Positions 42,480-62,859 are shown, counted from the first letter of the stretch. The stretch is DNA of 64,000 nucleotides from Cristatella mucedo (GCA_009760855.2 WPIO01000008.1:8658501-8722500); one strand, 5' to 3'. Numbers and translations: made by a program. Notes: generated by a model not told the origin, from the letters alone.

Positions 42480-42925
42480 TAATAATACACTGGTATACCA
42501 CCCTAAGAAAGCCTAATCTCTTTGTACAAACTTGACATATGTTACACAGGAAGTACGATCGTGTGGTTAGTTAGTAACATGCACAGCGTCAGGATGCAGA
42601 CATGGTTAGAGGTAACGTGCGCATCGTCAGCATGCAAGTATGGCTAGCGGTAGCACTCATAGTGACAGGAAGCATAAGCACAAAAAGGGTTCAAGGACCC
42701 AGCTTGTGCTTTAAGGAGCAGTTGCGTTCTAGCTTCTTTTTAAACATAGTCAATTCATAGAGTGTCGCGATGTCCGTCGGTCGCGAGTGAATTGCGGCTT
42801 TTGGGGGCCTGTGGTGAACTAAAGGCATGGTCTCTCCAAAGGATTTGAGGTTGGGATTCGCGACAAAGCCATTGGAGTCAGTCGATTTCCAGCCTTTTTG
42901 AGGAGCAGTTGTGATAGGTAGGCTG
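42480..42925 (-). mobile_element. L2/CR1-like LINE (family 1), old diverged 3' fragment
   Basis: The order AATAATAATA terminus, AATCTCTTT tail, GTCAGCATGCAAGTATGGCT-type 3' UTR repeats and FKKKL region matches the other minus copies. Divergence is higher. Confidence 0.6.
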
Positions 42926-43239
42926 AATAAAGAGAATGAAAACCAGAGAAACAATCTCGCCCCCCCCCCGATTCAGCCAACGGCATCGCTCAAGCGACGC
43001 TGCGATTTGCCTCTTTGGCAGCTCCCGACCATCGCCGGTGAGACGGGCGAACGTGTGAGAGAATGAACGAACGAACGAACGAACGAGCAGCGGCGGCGGC
43101 GGTGGCGCTGGACTCAGAGCGGCGCAAGTGCCACCGGAGGGCTCCGCCCGCTCCACTGCACGGCGCCGCCGTTCGGGCAGAGGGTTCGGACCGTTCGGGG
43201 GCGTGGATCTGATCGTCGCCTGCAGGTCCGTCTAAAAAG

Positions 43240-43405
43240 AATTACTAGCTGATTTAGCAGCCTCTTTTTGTACAGCGACAGGAGAGCCTTAGAAGCTGTC
43301 ACCACCACTTGAGGCGGCATTAAGGGATCGCCACCTCAGGATTCGAACCCTCGACCTCGGAACCGATGTCGCGAAAAGCAACCGCCTTACGGAGTGAGCC
43401 ATGAC
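43240..43405 (-). mobile_element. tRNA-derived SINE, family 2
   Basis: On the minus strand: GGCTCACTCCGTAAGGCGGT head, GGGTTCGAATCCTGAGG B box, tail ending GCTGCTAAATCAGCTAGTAA. One of the clearest copies. Confidence 0.8.
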
Positions 43406-43867
43406 GGCTCATCTATAGAGCTAGCGGCGCGCGTCGAGGGCAAGAGACGCAGCGCGAGAGCGCCGAGCCAAAGCGATCATCGATGAGCGGCGACTTGCCA
43501 AAGGCTTGTAGCGGCAGCTGCCCTTAGAGTGCGGTGCCGCCATCGTCCCTCATTCGACCCACCTGCGGGTGCTGTCCGTTCGAGAGACTGCCCGCAGCAG
43601 GAGCCGCCGCTTCCGCCGCCGCCGCCGGATGGAGTGGAGACCGCGACGGCGAAGTAAGCGGCGCTCTTTTCGTTCTCGCCGGCAGCCATCTTTTCACGCC
43701 GATTCACGACATCGGTGCAGACACGAGACCGAGCGTGCGCCCAGGCCTCGATGTGCGCACCGGCCGCATCGACGCCTAAGCTCGGCCTAAGCGCCGACGC
43801 GGCGGCGCCCCGCCTCGTGACCTCGGCGCAAACCGACGCGACATTGCGTTGAAACAAGTACTTTTCT

Positions 43868-43873
43868 TTTATT
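43868..43873 (-). terminator. Polyadenylation signal AATAAA of the alpha-tubulin gene
   Basis: Minus strand, about 50 bp after the tubulin stop codon. Confidence 0.65.
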
Positions 43874-43920
43874 TAGCTCGCGGCGTCGTCGGCGGCTGGT
43901 GGCCGGCCGACGCACAGCCT

Positions 43921-50521
<6,601 letters not shown>

Positions 50522-50812
50522 GTTGACGCTTGTCGGTGTGGATATACGTGCGCAGATAGGAAAGTGTCGACCGTCGCGACTTGGGCGGGTCAGGATGAGC
50601 GCGATTGTGACGTCACAGCCCGGCGAGTGCGGCGCTTTTCGGCAGTCGTGAGCGACGCCGAGCGAGCAGACGCCGAGCGAGCGCACGACGAGCGAGCTGC
50701 AGACGCAGATATGCGTGCGGCTGCGATGGCAGCCGAAGCCGGCTGCTGCCTGGAAATATAGGATAGACGTTTCCTCTCACCTTTCCCTGTAAAAAGCATA
50801 TAGTGCTCGGCG

Positions 50813-50822
50813 TATATAAAAG
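50813..50822 (+). promoter_or_regulatory. TATA-box-like TATATAAAAG, plus-strand orientation
   Basis: A consensus TATA box about 290 bp upstream of the tubulin ATG but pointing away from it. It could drive a divergent transcript or belong to a repeat LTR. No matching gene or second LTR was found. Confidence 0.35.
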
Positions 50823-50984
50823 ACAAGCTCAGAGCAGAGCTTTTGGCAGGAGGAGAAGGAGAAGGAGAGCAGCTACAACATAACCTTTCAACCTGCAGTT
50901 AGCTCGTTCCTAGAACAACGGAGGACGGAGTGGGACAGCTGCGCCAGGGCTACTCAGTGAGTTAGCCTTAGGGTGTTTACCAAG

Positions 50985-51130
50985 GGATAAGGTGCTTGTT
51001 CTTCAATACCTAGGTCGCGGGTTCAAATCCTGCGGTGGGCGATCCTATATTGCCCCTGCAAGCGGTGGCGATAGCCACTAAGGCTCTTCTACTGCTATGT
51101 AGATGAGGCTGTTAAATCAGCTAGCCTAAA
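50985..51130 (+). mobile_element. tRNA-derived SINE, family 2
   Basis: Head AAGGGATAAGGTGCTTGTTC, B box GCGGGTTCAAATCCTGCGG, body GCGGTGGCGATAGCCACTAA, tail GAGGCTGTTAAATCAGCTAG. Well preserved. Confidence 0.8.
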
Positions 51131-52124
51131 GTTTAAATGTGAGACCAAATGCTCTTAAACGCGGCCGCAACTGCGAAAGTTGTCTCTTCGTTGCAGCGTC
51201 GCTACTGCGGATGCTCTCAAAGAAACTTCTACCTTCGATTCCTCTCTATCGACATTCACCGCCGCAAGAAAGAGTCCTATGGCACACCCCTCGCTAGCGA
51301 GAGCGGGCGATCTCGCTGTCCGTTATCATTTTTTTGTTAGCGTTAGCCAATGCGAGCTCAGTGGCGTTGCTAGGTTGGCGAGCAGTATCCCGTCTCGCGA
51401 CAGCAATCATCGAAGGGGACCGGAAGTCGCCGCGTAAGGCTTTAGTAAGTCGCTGCCGCAGCGATTCTGGCGAGGGCATTTACGAAAGGGCCGAATTTCG
51501 TAATCTGCGGTGCTCCGTCTTGCAAGACGAGTGTCGCGTTCACTCGAGTCGGGTGTCACTGTCGGGCCGCCGCCGCCGGCCTTGCGGGAGGCCGCTGATC
51601 TTTCGCGTCGCCCTCGCGACGACGAGCCTTACTCAGACCGCGCGAACCCTATGAAACCACAGATCTCGCGGTGCGTTCGGCGACGACGGCTAGGACTGCA
51701 ATGCGTTTTGGTTGGACAGCACTTTTGTACCAACTTTCAATACCGTCAACAGATTTTCTTCCTCGGTGGCTATGGGCCTGGAATTAGTACACTCGCGGCT
51801 CCTTCATCTCCGAGGTGGCACTTCCCAAGAAGCTAGCCTAGAAAAACTCGATTCGCTCACGCGTCTTTGCTCGCACTGCCCCACTTGCATCGTGGCGCTC
51901 GTCTGCGCTCCATCAACCGCGGCGCCTCCCAAGCGGCAGCTAGTGCGTTCCCGCCGCAGCGCGCATCCCGCATGCAGCTGACCAAGGCGGCGCCGGCGTC
52001 CGGTGCGCGGCACGCCAGCGTCGCACGCCTGCCGGCTTGCGGGCTGTGAGCTGTCTCCACAGCCGTCCCCAATAAACCGACGGGCAGCCTCCTCGTGCGA
52101 TCGTCGCCTCCGATGGTGCGTTCG
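51131..52124. other. GC-rich spacer between tubulin and gene C
   Basis: Several long frames are open on both strands at once because the sequence is GC-rich. None has a recognisable domain. A plus-strand AATAAA sits at about 52071. Confidence 0.5.
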
Positions 52125-52130
52125 TTTATT
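52125..52130 (-). terminator. Possible polyadenylation signal AATAAA for gene C
   Basis: The first minus-strand AATAAA after the gene C stop, about 550 bp downstream. Confidence 0.35.
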
Positions 52131-52681
52131 TACATCGGAAATTCGAGGATGGAAATGAGAAGCGACGCCGGCAAAGCTGCGCCACGGCGGGAGCGCGATG
52201 GAGCGGAGCGCGATGACGCGGTTCGCGATAAAGCGGAGGGCGATGAGAGCGTCTTCTCCTCCGCAGGACGCCGCGCGTCTCCTCTGCGCCCGGCGGCCGC
52301 GGCGAAGCGCGCGCGCGCACGTTTGCGTCGCCAGCCGCCGGAGCGGTTCGTTCGTCGCCAGTCCATGTCGACCGCTTTGCGCCCTTCGCGCGTCGCCCCT
52401 GGAGGCGGAGGCACTAAGCACCCCCACGCCCGCACCGGATGCGGAAGCACCGCCAAACGACAACCGATCGATTGCTCGATCGAGCACTGCACTCCGCCGG
52501 CAATCGGAGCTACGGGGGCGTGGCGACGGCCTCGGCTTCAGAGCGCCGGTCTTGAGCGGACGTCCGCCGACGCTCGCGCAGCTCGCTCGCGTGCCAGCTA
52601 GCGCCAGCCGCGTGGATGCGCGCGCCGCGACGGTCGGTCGCCCAGGCGGGCGCCGCTCAGCAGCGGTCGCCTCGGCGACGC

Positions 52682-54123
52682 CTAGAGGGCATTCGCGAGC
52701 GACTTCCAGGTGAGGCTCGTCGCCGACCTCCTGCAGTAGCCCAGAAGTTCCCTGTACTCTTTGTGCAGCGTCAGCTCGTCGACGTCGTCGTCCTCCTCGC
52801 GACGCTCGCCGCGCGACGCATCCGCCGCCGGAGCGAGGCGCCTCAGACCAACGAGCAGGTCGCCGATTGACAGACGCCGCAAGGCGCGCAACGAGTCGTA
52901 GAAGCGCCGCTGCCGCTCGGCCAGCAGCCGCTGCTGCGTCTCGCTCACGCTGCCGCCGCCGCGATCGCCGCCGCCACGACCGCCACCGCCGCCGCCCTCC
53001 CTGACGAGTCGTTTTGTTGCGGTCGAGCTAGTGTGACCCGATGGCAGTCCGCGTCGCGTGCTCTGCCCGGGCAGTCCGCCACCACCGCCGCCGCGCGCGA
53101 CGCCGCTGCGACCGCGAGCTCCCCCGCCAAGGGGCGAAGGCCGCGGAGTTGGTGTGTCTGCTACGCCGCCGCCGCCACCACCGTCGCCGCTGCAGCTGTC
53201 TTCCTCCTTGCCTGGCGCGCCTCCGACGCTTGCCTGCCGAGCACCGTGAGGTTCTGCTGCCGCCGCCACGGAGTCGTTGACCTGGGCGGCATTTATAAAT
53301 ATATAAATATAAAATAATAATCCACTTGATAAAGCGTCCTCAGAGAACTCAATCTCTCTCTAGGTGCTTTACATTTGCTGCAAAGGGAAATGCGATTGAA
53401 TGGTGAGTAATATCATGCTTGATAAACAAGCAAAATGAATAACATGGTTACGGGTGACATACACAGGGTCAGCATGCAAATGTGGTTAGTGGCAGCATGC
53501 ACAGTGTCAGCACGCATAAGCGCATGAAGGACGAATCGCAGGGACCCACGAAATGCTGTCCTAAATAGGTTTTTTAAGTTCTTTTTAAATGTGGTCAGGT
53601 CAGGAGATGTTCTGAAGCAGGTCGTGAGGGAGTTCCAGGCTTTGGGCGCATACGAACTAAATGCCCGGTCTCCAAAGGATTTGAGGTTAGTACGAGGTAT
53701 TGGTAGACTGTTGGATTCCGAAAAGCGGGTGGCACGATGCTTGGCCTGGTGGGGGAGTAGACCTGAGAGATAGGCTTGAGCTAAGGAATGAAGTGACCTA
53801 AAAGTGAGCAACAAAACCTTGAAGTCAGTTCGTTGCTTGACTGGTAGCCAGTGCAGGTCGGCGAGAAGTGGTTTGATTTGGCAGCTGCGACGCTCACGAC
53901 AGACAAGCCTAGCTGCTGAGTTTTGCACCAGCTGCAATCGCCTGATCGCACATACCGGTAGGCCAGTAAGCAGTGAGTTGCAGAAGTCAAGATGGGCGGT
54001 CACGAATGCATGGACCAACTTGGACGAGATATCCATATCTAAACAAGTCCGAATTTGGGCAATATTATGTAGCTGAAAGTAGGCAGATTTGACTGTGGTG
54101 CTTATGTAGTCGTCTAACGAGAG

Positions 54124-54185
<62 letters not shown>

Positions 54186-57179
54186 AAAAGAAAAGCTCAC
54201 GGCGGGGCAAACGGCGGCCCGTCTTGGCGTGGATGCCTCTCAGTGGGCGTGGCCGCCTCTGACTGCCGCGTTGAGCGAGGCGGCCCGTGAGCTCCTCTCA
54301 GGTGATGCGCAGCGCAGGCAGCGGCCGCCACGTTAAGCAGAGGGATAAAAAAAAATGGCTTCTGCCCGAATTTCTCGTTGAACTGGCAAAGCCGCGGCTG
54401 CGCCGCAGCCTGAGTGCCGGTCACTAGCGTAGCAATCGAGCGGACAAACGAAAGTCTCGCTGAGCTTACGAGGCCGCAGAGCGAATCTTAAGGAGCGCAT
54501 GAATGGCGGCCGCTCGAACAATGCGCCGCACCTGCTCACTCCCAGCGAGCTATAATCGAACGTGGCGAAAGTGTGTTGCAACAGCAGCTGCTGCTGCTGC
54601 CGCCGCCGCGGATTGCTTGATAAATCTACAGCACAGCGTTCTTCTTGCATTTAAACTTCCGGCATTGTGAAGTGTAATGCTCATTGGAACTTTGGAAGTG
54701 GACCCACCTGGGTGAGAATGACGACGGTGTGAACTAGACTTCCCGGTGGCGTTCCCGCTCAGCATCCGCAGCAGCACCCAGCGCTGCTTCCTAATCAATA
54801 GGCGTCAATTTCAAATGTGAGCGTGCTGACACGCGTCGTGGGTTTGAGTCCTTAAGTAGGCGATCATGTATTGCCCACTGTAAGCGCTCTTGATAGCCAT
54901 CAAAGCTCTTTGGCCGCTAAATGAGTTAAAGTTGTTGAATCGGCTAAACTCTTGTCAATAGGTTGTCGCCTAAAAGGTAAGGTGCTCGCATTTCCCGAGG
55001 CGGATGGTGGGCTCGATTATTCCTGCGGCACGCAATTCTTTAATTGCCCAGTGCACGCGGGAGTGATGACCACTACGGCACTCCAGCCTGCCATGTAAGA
55101 AGACTGCTAAATCAACTGACTTTTACTCTTTTATTGTGAGTTGGACATACTGCCTTCTTGCTTCTCAACCACTTTACCAGTCCGTCGCCCCTCATCCTCC
55201 TCCTCCTCTTCCTCCTCCTGCTCCTCCTCCTGCTCCCGCTCCTGCTCCTCCTACTGCTCCTCCTACTGCTCCTCCTGCTTCTCCTACTGCTTCTGCTCCT
55301 GCTTCTGCTCCTCCTCCTGCTCCCGCTCCTGCTCCTCCTACTGCTCCTCCTACTGCTCCTCCTGCTTCTCCTACTGCTTCTGCTCCTGCTCCTGTTCCTC
55401 CTCCTGCTTCTACTCCTCCTACTGCTTCTCGGCCTGCTCCTGCTCCTCCTACTGCTCCTGCTCCTCCTCCTCCTTCTGCTTCTCCTACTGCTCCTGCTCC
55501 TGCTCCTGCTCCTCCTTCTGCTCTATATGATCTTCCTCCTTCTGCTCCACATGGTTCTCCTGTGCCACCTCTTATTTGGACAGATTTTTCTCTGGCGGTC
55601 AGCAAAGACCTAGCGGTCGGACTGCATCAGCGTTGACTGGGCTTTCCAGCGCTTTTCCAGCACTTAAAAAGAGTAGTACGTCGGTAGTTGTTATTCTCGC
55701 GGCGCGGAGCTGCGCACAGGCTTATACGCTAGCAGCGCGATCTATGGATTGATGAAGTAGTTACCGACTGAAGCACTCCCCACCCACACTGGCAGTGCAG
55801 TCCGTTTCCGTAATGTCCGATATTAAGAGGTAAATATAATGGCTGTGCGCGAAAATATCCATTCTTGAGTAAGCCACGCTTAGCTACGATGCTCCTAACG
55901 ACTGCAGCCACGCATCTAACAGTTATTCGCCATATCAATTACTCACGCGCGTGCGGATGTTACAACCAATCATTTAGTGATGCTTTCTGTATAGCATCTG
56001 TAAAGCGCCTAGAAAGAGATTCAGCTCTCTGAGGGCATTATACAAATGTATTAATATTATTATTGTTGCTATTATTATCATCATTAGCTACTACTCGAAA
56101 GTCGCGTGACAGTATCTTAAAGTCTCAGTACTTGCGGTTCCCGACATCGTCTCATTCCACAGTCTCATTAGTATATCACACATTAGTTTTAGAAGGAAAG
56201 GCCCGCCTACCTTCGCGTACACGGGCGGCGGCGGCGGCGCGTCAGCGAGCCCCGGGCTGAGCGCCTTGCCGGAACTCGAGCGCAGCCTGCGTCCAGACTC
56301 CGCCAGTGCTCTCCTCTCGTTCTCTGGCGACGGCGTCTCAGCCAGATCGATGACTGTTTGTTCCCTGAAGAGGCAGCCAAGAGCTGACATTATTGCCTCG
56401 GCCGCCGCCGCCGCCCGATACAACGTAATCAAAGGCGCGGCGGCGGCGGCGGCGGCGACGGTGCAGAGCAGCGCAGCGCGAGAGCAACTCCCGGCGCTGC
56501 AGCACCGCGGCGGCTCCCGCCAGCGCTCCAAGCCCTGCGGCGCCGCAAAGGTGCCGTCGGCCTCCGGCGCCCTGCGCCCTGCGCCCCTGCCCCGCCCCCG
56601 AGCTCACGAGCGAGCGCGCCCTGAAGGTCATGACGTACTCGTCGGAGAGGAGCCGCTTCGAGTAGTTGGACGGCAGGCGCATGCAGTGCAGCATCTGAAG
56701 CCTCTTGAGCAGGCGCTCTCTGAACGCGTGCTCCTCGCTCAGGCTCGGCGCCACCACGGGCCTCGGCTCGCGAGAACGCTGCGCTGCCGTCGCCGAGTGC
56801 GTCCTCCTGTCGGCTGTCGCTTCGATCGCCTCTGGCGCCGGAAATTTTGCGACGACGGGCGCAGGGGAGTCACGTCAGCGCGCGACGAGGTCGACGCGCG
56901 GCGATTCCGCGCAGCGGCGCGCCAAGCGCTCGCCGAGCGCACGCGGAAGGGCGTGGCGCCGGAAGTACCTGCGGCCGGTCGCCTGATGATCAGAAGCAAG
57001 TCCTCCAGATGCTCTCTCATGCGCGCCTGCTGCATGTCGCTGGACACTCGTGCGATTCTCATCTGTCGGTCCAGAGTCTGCAGGGCCACCTTCATCTCAG
57101 CTCGACTTCTCATTTTCGCCGATTTAATCTGTGAATGAAACGTCGCGAAAAGGATGTAATGCGCCAGGGAGTGTATCAT
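52682..57179 (-). CDS. Gene C: 3' exons of an unrecognised protein with helical and Gly-rich segments
   Basis: Exons: 57128-56969 (or from an in-frame ATG at 57179), 56783-56639, 56364-56211, 53281-52682 (stop TAG). Phases join as 1, 2, 0. Good signals: acceptor GGCTGCCTCTTCAG, donors GTACGTC and GTAGGCG. The text opens with charged helix (KVALQTLDRQMRIARVSSDM, QARMREHLEDLLLIIRR). It continues with AFRERLLKRLQMLHCMRLPS, NYSKRLLSDE, EQTVIDLAETPSPENE, a PPPPP stretch and a Gly-rich low-complexity segment. It ends in conserved-looking text (RQRRFYDSLRALRRLSIGDL, ELTLHKEYRELLGYCRRSA, TSLTWKSLANAL). No membrane span or signal peptide is visible. Function unknown. The 56783 acceptor is the weakest junction. 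Upstream exons may lie beyond the LINE cluster at 57.2-59.1 kb. Confidence 0.5.
53318..54125 (-). mobile_element. L2/CR1-like LINE (family 1), 3' fragment in gene C intron
   Basis: A tail with AATAATAATC terminus at the low end. The long open RT C-terminal region on the minus strand reads SKLVHAFVTAHLDFCNSLLT, RLVCRERRSCQIKPLLADLH, WLPVKQRTDFKV, FGDRAFSSYAPKAWNSL. It is among the least decayed copies and ends at the (AT)n tract. Confidence 0.85.
54126..54183. repeat. (AT)n microsatellite
   Basis: About 29 AT units immediately abutting the truncated 5' end of the LINE copy. Confidence 0.95.
54800..55125 (+). mobile_element. Two adjacent tRNA-derived SINEs, family 2
   Basis: Two head-to-tail diverged copies (about 54.80-54.95 and 54.96-55.12 kb). 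Each has a G-T-C-G-rich B-box region and ends in GTTGAATCGGCTAA or GCTAAATCAACTGA. Confidence 0.6.
55192..55530. repeat. CTCCTG-type minisatellite with 87-bp higher-order period
   Basis: CT and CCTG triplets throughout. TGCTCCCGCTCC recurs at 55231 and 55318, so a block of about 87 bp (29 codons) is duplicated. On + it is open as a Pro/Ala/Thr/Ser-rich frame (APPTAPPTAPPASPTASAP), and on - as a Gly/Ala frame. There is no start context or splice evidence for translation. Confidence 0.85.
55990..56060 (+). mobile_element. Solo 3' tail of LINE family 1 or SINE family 1
   Basis: TGTAAAGCGCCTAGAAAGAG and GAGGGCATTATACAAATG followed by ATT repeats, with nothing of the body upstream. Confidence 0.7.
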
Positions 57180-57184
57180 CTGGA

Positions 57185-58215
57185 AGTCCGCAAAGTCATA
57201 AAAACAATGTGGGCGTTACTGTGGAGAGTTTTGCATAGCGAACTCTCAAAGCCTAAGCGGCGTTCGGTACACATTCGGTAGACAACAGACTTCATCTCAC
57301 GCAACAAGATCTCTTGCCGTCATTTGAGTCTCTTGCCAACATTCGATCCTGGATTTTGGAAAACTTCTTGAAACTAAATGACGATAAAACCAAACTGCTG
57401 CTCATAGGAGAACCTAAGTGTATATCTGGATTAAAAAGCTTTGCTATTCTAATAGGTGATGCTGTCCTCCGACCACCACATCGTGCTTGAAATTTAGGTG
57501 TCGTTTTCGACAGCTACCTCAATTTTAAAAGCTTCATTCAGAAGACTACTTCTACAGCTTACCATGACGTCCGATCCCTGTCCAAGATTAGGAGCTGCCT
57601 TCCACAGTGGCTTGCAAAATATTTAACTAGCTCCTTAGTTCTTTCTCGGCTTGATTATTGCAATTCCCTTTTGGCTGGGCTACCAAAGAAAGCAACTAGG
57701 CCTCTGCAGCTGGCTATGAATATGGCTGCAAGGCTAGTCTTTAAGTCCCAGAGGTTTTAGCACGTGTCTCTTTTGCTAAAAGAGCTAGGATGGCTGCCGG
57801 TTGATAAACAGATACAGAGCAAAATTCTTACGCTGACCCACAAGGCCCGCCACGACTTGGCTCCTCCGTACCTAACTGAACTGCTGCACCAGTTTCAGCC
57901 TCTTCGTGCCCTTAGGTTCTGTATGGACAGTAAATTAGCTGTTCTATTCTTCCGCTTAAAGACCATTGGCGACAGAAGCTTGAGCCCTGCAGGTCCTAGA
58001 CTGTGGAACTCGCTACCACAATTCTTACACAGCAACAGCTACTCTCCTGCTGCCGACTATGGCTCATCGTTTTCAGCGCTCCTGAGCTACTATTTATCTC
58101 TGTCAGTAACTCCACAAAGTCATAAAGACCATGTGGGTGTTACGCAGGAGAGTTTTGTATAGTGCACTCACAGCCTAAGCGGCTTTCGGTACGCATTCGG
58201 TAGCCAACAGACTTC
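57185..58215 (+). mobile_element. LINE family 2 (CR1/L2-like), 3' part
   Basis: Starts with one copy of the terminal repeat (CATTCGGTAGACAACAGACT), then RT C-terminal text: SRLDYCNSLLAGLP, LLLKELGWLPVDKQIQSKIL, TLTHKARHDLAPPYLTEL, LSPAGPRLWNSLPQFL. It ends in a second terminal repeat (CGCATTCGGTAGCCAACAGA) at about 58.1-58.21 kb. It differs from family 1 in sequence and tail. Frames are broken. Confidence 0.8.
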
Positions 58216-58282
58216 ATGCTACTCACTACCTAAACTGCTGACCTGACTCTGCTATGCTTCCCACTTTCTCTTTGTTGCATGA

Positions 58283-59060
58283 GACGAAGTCTGTTGGCTA
58301 CCGAATGCATGCCAAAAGCCGCTTAGGCTGTGAGTGCACTATACACAACTCTCCTGCGTAACACCCGCTTGGTCTTTTTGGCTTTGTGGAGTTAGAATTG
58401 GAGATACACTACATTACATTACAAAGAGAAAGTGAGAAGCTTAGCTGAGTCAGGAGAGCAGTCACGGTAGTGAATAGCAAGCAATCACTGCCCAGGACGG
58501 CTGGATTGGACGTGCAATAGTCGGCAGCAGGAGAGTAGATGTTGCTGCGCAAGAATTTTGGAAGTGAGTTCCACAGTCTAGGACCTGCAGAGCAAAGGCT
58601 TCTTTCGCCAACGATCTTTAAGCGGGGGAATTGAACTGCTAATTTATTGTCCATACAGGATCTGGAGGCACGAGGATGCTAAAACTGGTGCGGCAGTTCA
58701 CTGGGTATGTAAGAGCCTAACCGTGGCCGGCCTTGAGGATCAGCGTAAGATTTCGATTCTGTATGAATCGACCAACCGGCAGCCATCCAAGCTCTTTTAA
58801 CATTGGAGACGCACGGTCAAACCTCTGGGATTTGCGATTTTAACTACGCCGTGCTTCGTCTGCCAGACCAATCGTTGTTCTCAATCGTTCGAGAAGAATG
58901 TCGTGATCAATAGTGTCGAAGACGGCTGACGGGTCTAGCAGCGCTAGGGCAGTGAAATTCCCGTAGTCGTTGCTGCATAGGGTGTCGGCGGTTACATGGA
59001 GGATAGCCGTATCAGTGGAGTAGTGCTGCTTGCACCCAATTTCAGGAAAGATTTCGCAGG
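58283..59060 (-). mobile_element. LINE family 2, inverted copy with internal deletion
   Basis: The minus strand carries RT motif A (ALALLDPSAVFDTIDHDILL) at about 58.9 kb, then jumps to C-terminal text (KIVGERSLCSAGPRLWNSLP) and the terminal repeat at 58283-58400. The middle of the RT domain, including the catalytic motif C, is absent. Confidence 0.75.
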
Positions 59061-59500
59061 CGCGATGGCCGCCGCTCGGCCACCCCGCCCGGCGTAGGGG
59101 GCGCGTCTGGAGTCGCTCCCAGGGTAGGGGTCGTGGCTGGTGGGATCGCGAAGTATGCATTGTCCGCCTGGCGTGAATGCCAACCAGAAGCGTCCGGCTG
59201 GCCGGGGATGAGCCCGAGCGACGCGTGATGCTGCACGTTAAAAGCAAAGCTGCACTGCAGCTTTTGCTGCGAACGTTTCCGTGGCAACGCATCCTGACTG
59301 CCCTCCGCCTTCGTCACGTTCGAACGTAGTAAATGACTGCGAGAAGGGGGCGATATTAAGTGCGTCATACTATTTCCATGTTTCTGTAAACTAGATGGCA
59401 CGGATTCGCACGCAATGCAGCCCTCGCTAAACGAATGTTGGCGACCTCTGACGAGTTTCGGGAACGAGGCCGAGCTTTCGGCAACAACCGGGCCAATGGC

Positions 59501-59543
<43 letters not shown>

Positions 59544-59934
59544 TCACACCCCCGGCCAGAATGGGATACACGACAAGCAATTGATTCCTAAATACGTATG
59601 CACTCAGATGGCCACACAGAAACTTGCTGCTCTAAATGTACGACAGAACTTTTCATCAGAAGAAGCCTGACTTTTTTAGAATGATATGAAAATTCTGGAA
59701 ACACGGAATGGCTCGACGGGCTGGCGTATCGCAAAATGGCATCGGAATGGGGACAAATAGAGACATGCTGAGCTAACGCGACTAATACCTTTTACCGCAT
59801 AGTTTTTAGACGCATTCCAAGTTAGGCGCACTACGTCGATGTTCGCTAAGTACGATCACATTCGCAGTAATCGTCTGCTTAAACGCCAGTCACGGATCCG
59901 TGCATGACTAGAAGGGATAAAAAATTGAAAAAAT
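59061..59934. other. Intergenic, no gene recognised
   Basis: Contains a (CA)n tract at about 59501-59540. Other open frames lack motifs. Confidence 0.5.
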
Positions 59935-60075
59935 GTAATTCATTTGTATAACGCCCTAAGAGAACTTAATCTCTATTCAAGCGCTTCACGTACGCCACGG
60001 GGCTCGAGCCCACGACCTCGGCAAGACCTTGGTCGGGGCGAGCACCTTAACCACTGGGCCAAACCAGCTCGGCGG
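59935..60075 (-). mobile_element. tRNA-derived SINE, family 1
   Basis: On the minus strand: GAGCTGGTTTGGCCCAGTGG head, GTGGGCTCGAGCCCCGTGGC B box, tail AGCGCTTGAATAGAGATTAA, GTTCTCTTAGGGCGTTATAC. Well preserved. Confidence 0.8.
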
Positions 60076-61019
60076 GGAGACAGATCAGGCTCCATAACGT
60101 CTGATTCGTCAGCTTAGACTCGGGAGCGAAACCGCTCGAAATGAACAGCCGCCGTAAAAAGCACGCACCGACCGCAAATCGCTAAAGCGCGAGGCGACCG
60201 CAGGTCACGGTCGCCTCGCTCCACTCTGCAAGTACCTTGTGACTCGCCTCGGCCAATTCGAGACGCACTGGCTGCCGTCCGACGGCCATATGTCGCAGCC
60301 GCTCGTGTACTCCGGTGTCCTCCCGCTGACGACACCTACTTCCTGGTGGCGATCGCGATTCACCGGGTGTTCCCGCTCGTCCCAGTCGCCGCCGCCGTCA
60401 TCGACCAGCTGCGACCGTCGTCAAGGCCTCGTGGTCGCCACGGCTCGCTCTCGCGCTTCTTGCGTTGCGCGCGTGCCTAAGACGAGCAGCGCTTGCCAGC
60501 TCACTGTCTCTCCACGACGGAATTTTGCTACTTTCCAATCGAATGTTTACTTTGAGCTACGAAGAAAAGCCCTCTCTGCCGATCAGGTGCAGCGCTCGGG
60601 CGCTGCGCGACCTGGCTGCGACGGACGCTGCGAAAGCTAGCGTGGCCGCTCTGCTTTTAGAGTCTCGAGCGAAGCGTTGTCGTCCTCTCGCAAACACGCG
60701 TCGCCTCGAGCGGGCTCCTTAAGACAGCTAGCGCTTCCCGGCTCAGCCGCACAGCCAGCTTCCTTCCGATAGCTGCCGCAAGCCGTCGGAAGCGCGTTGC
60801 TGCTGCACTGACACGCCCCAGTTTCGTCGCCGCCCATCAAACGCTAAGTGGGTTCACTGGGGTCTCTATACCATCACCAAGACATACTCCGTACGTGCTA
60901 GGAGATTGCGCACGCGAACCAAGAGCCGTGCACGCGAGCACATACTCGCACGCTGATCGGCGCTCACTCATTTATTACCTTTCACGAGTGCATACCTTAA
61001 ACGGGTCCTATCTAATTAC
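60076..61019. other. GC-rich sequence, no supportable gene
   Basis: Both strands have open frames of 70-130 codons without domains or coherent splice chains. Confidence 0.4.
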
Positions 61020-62859
<1,840 letters not shown>

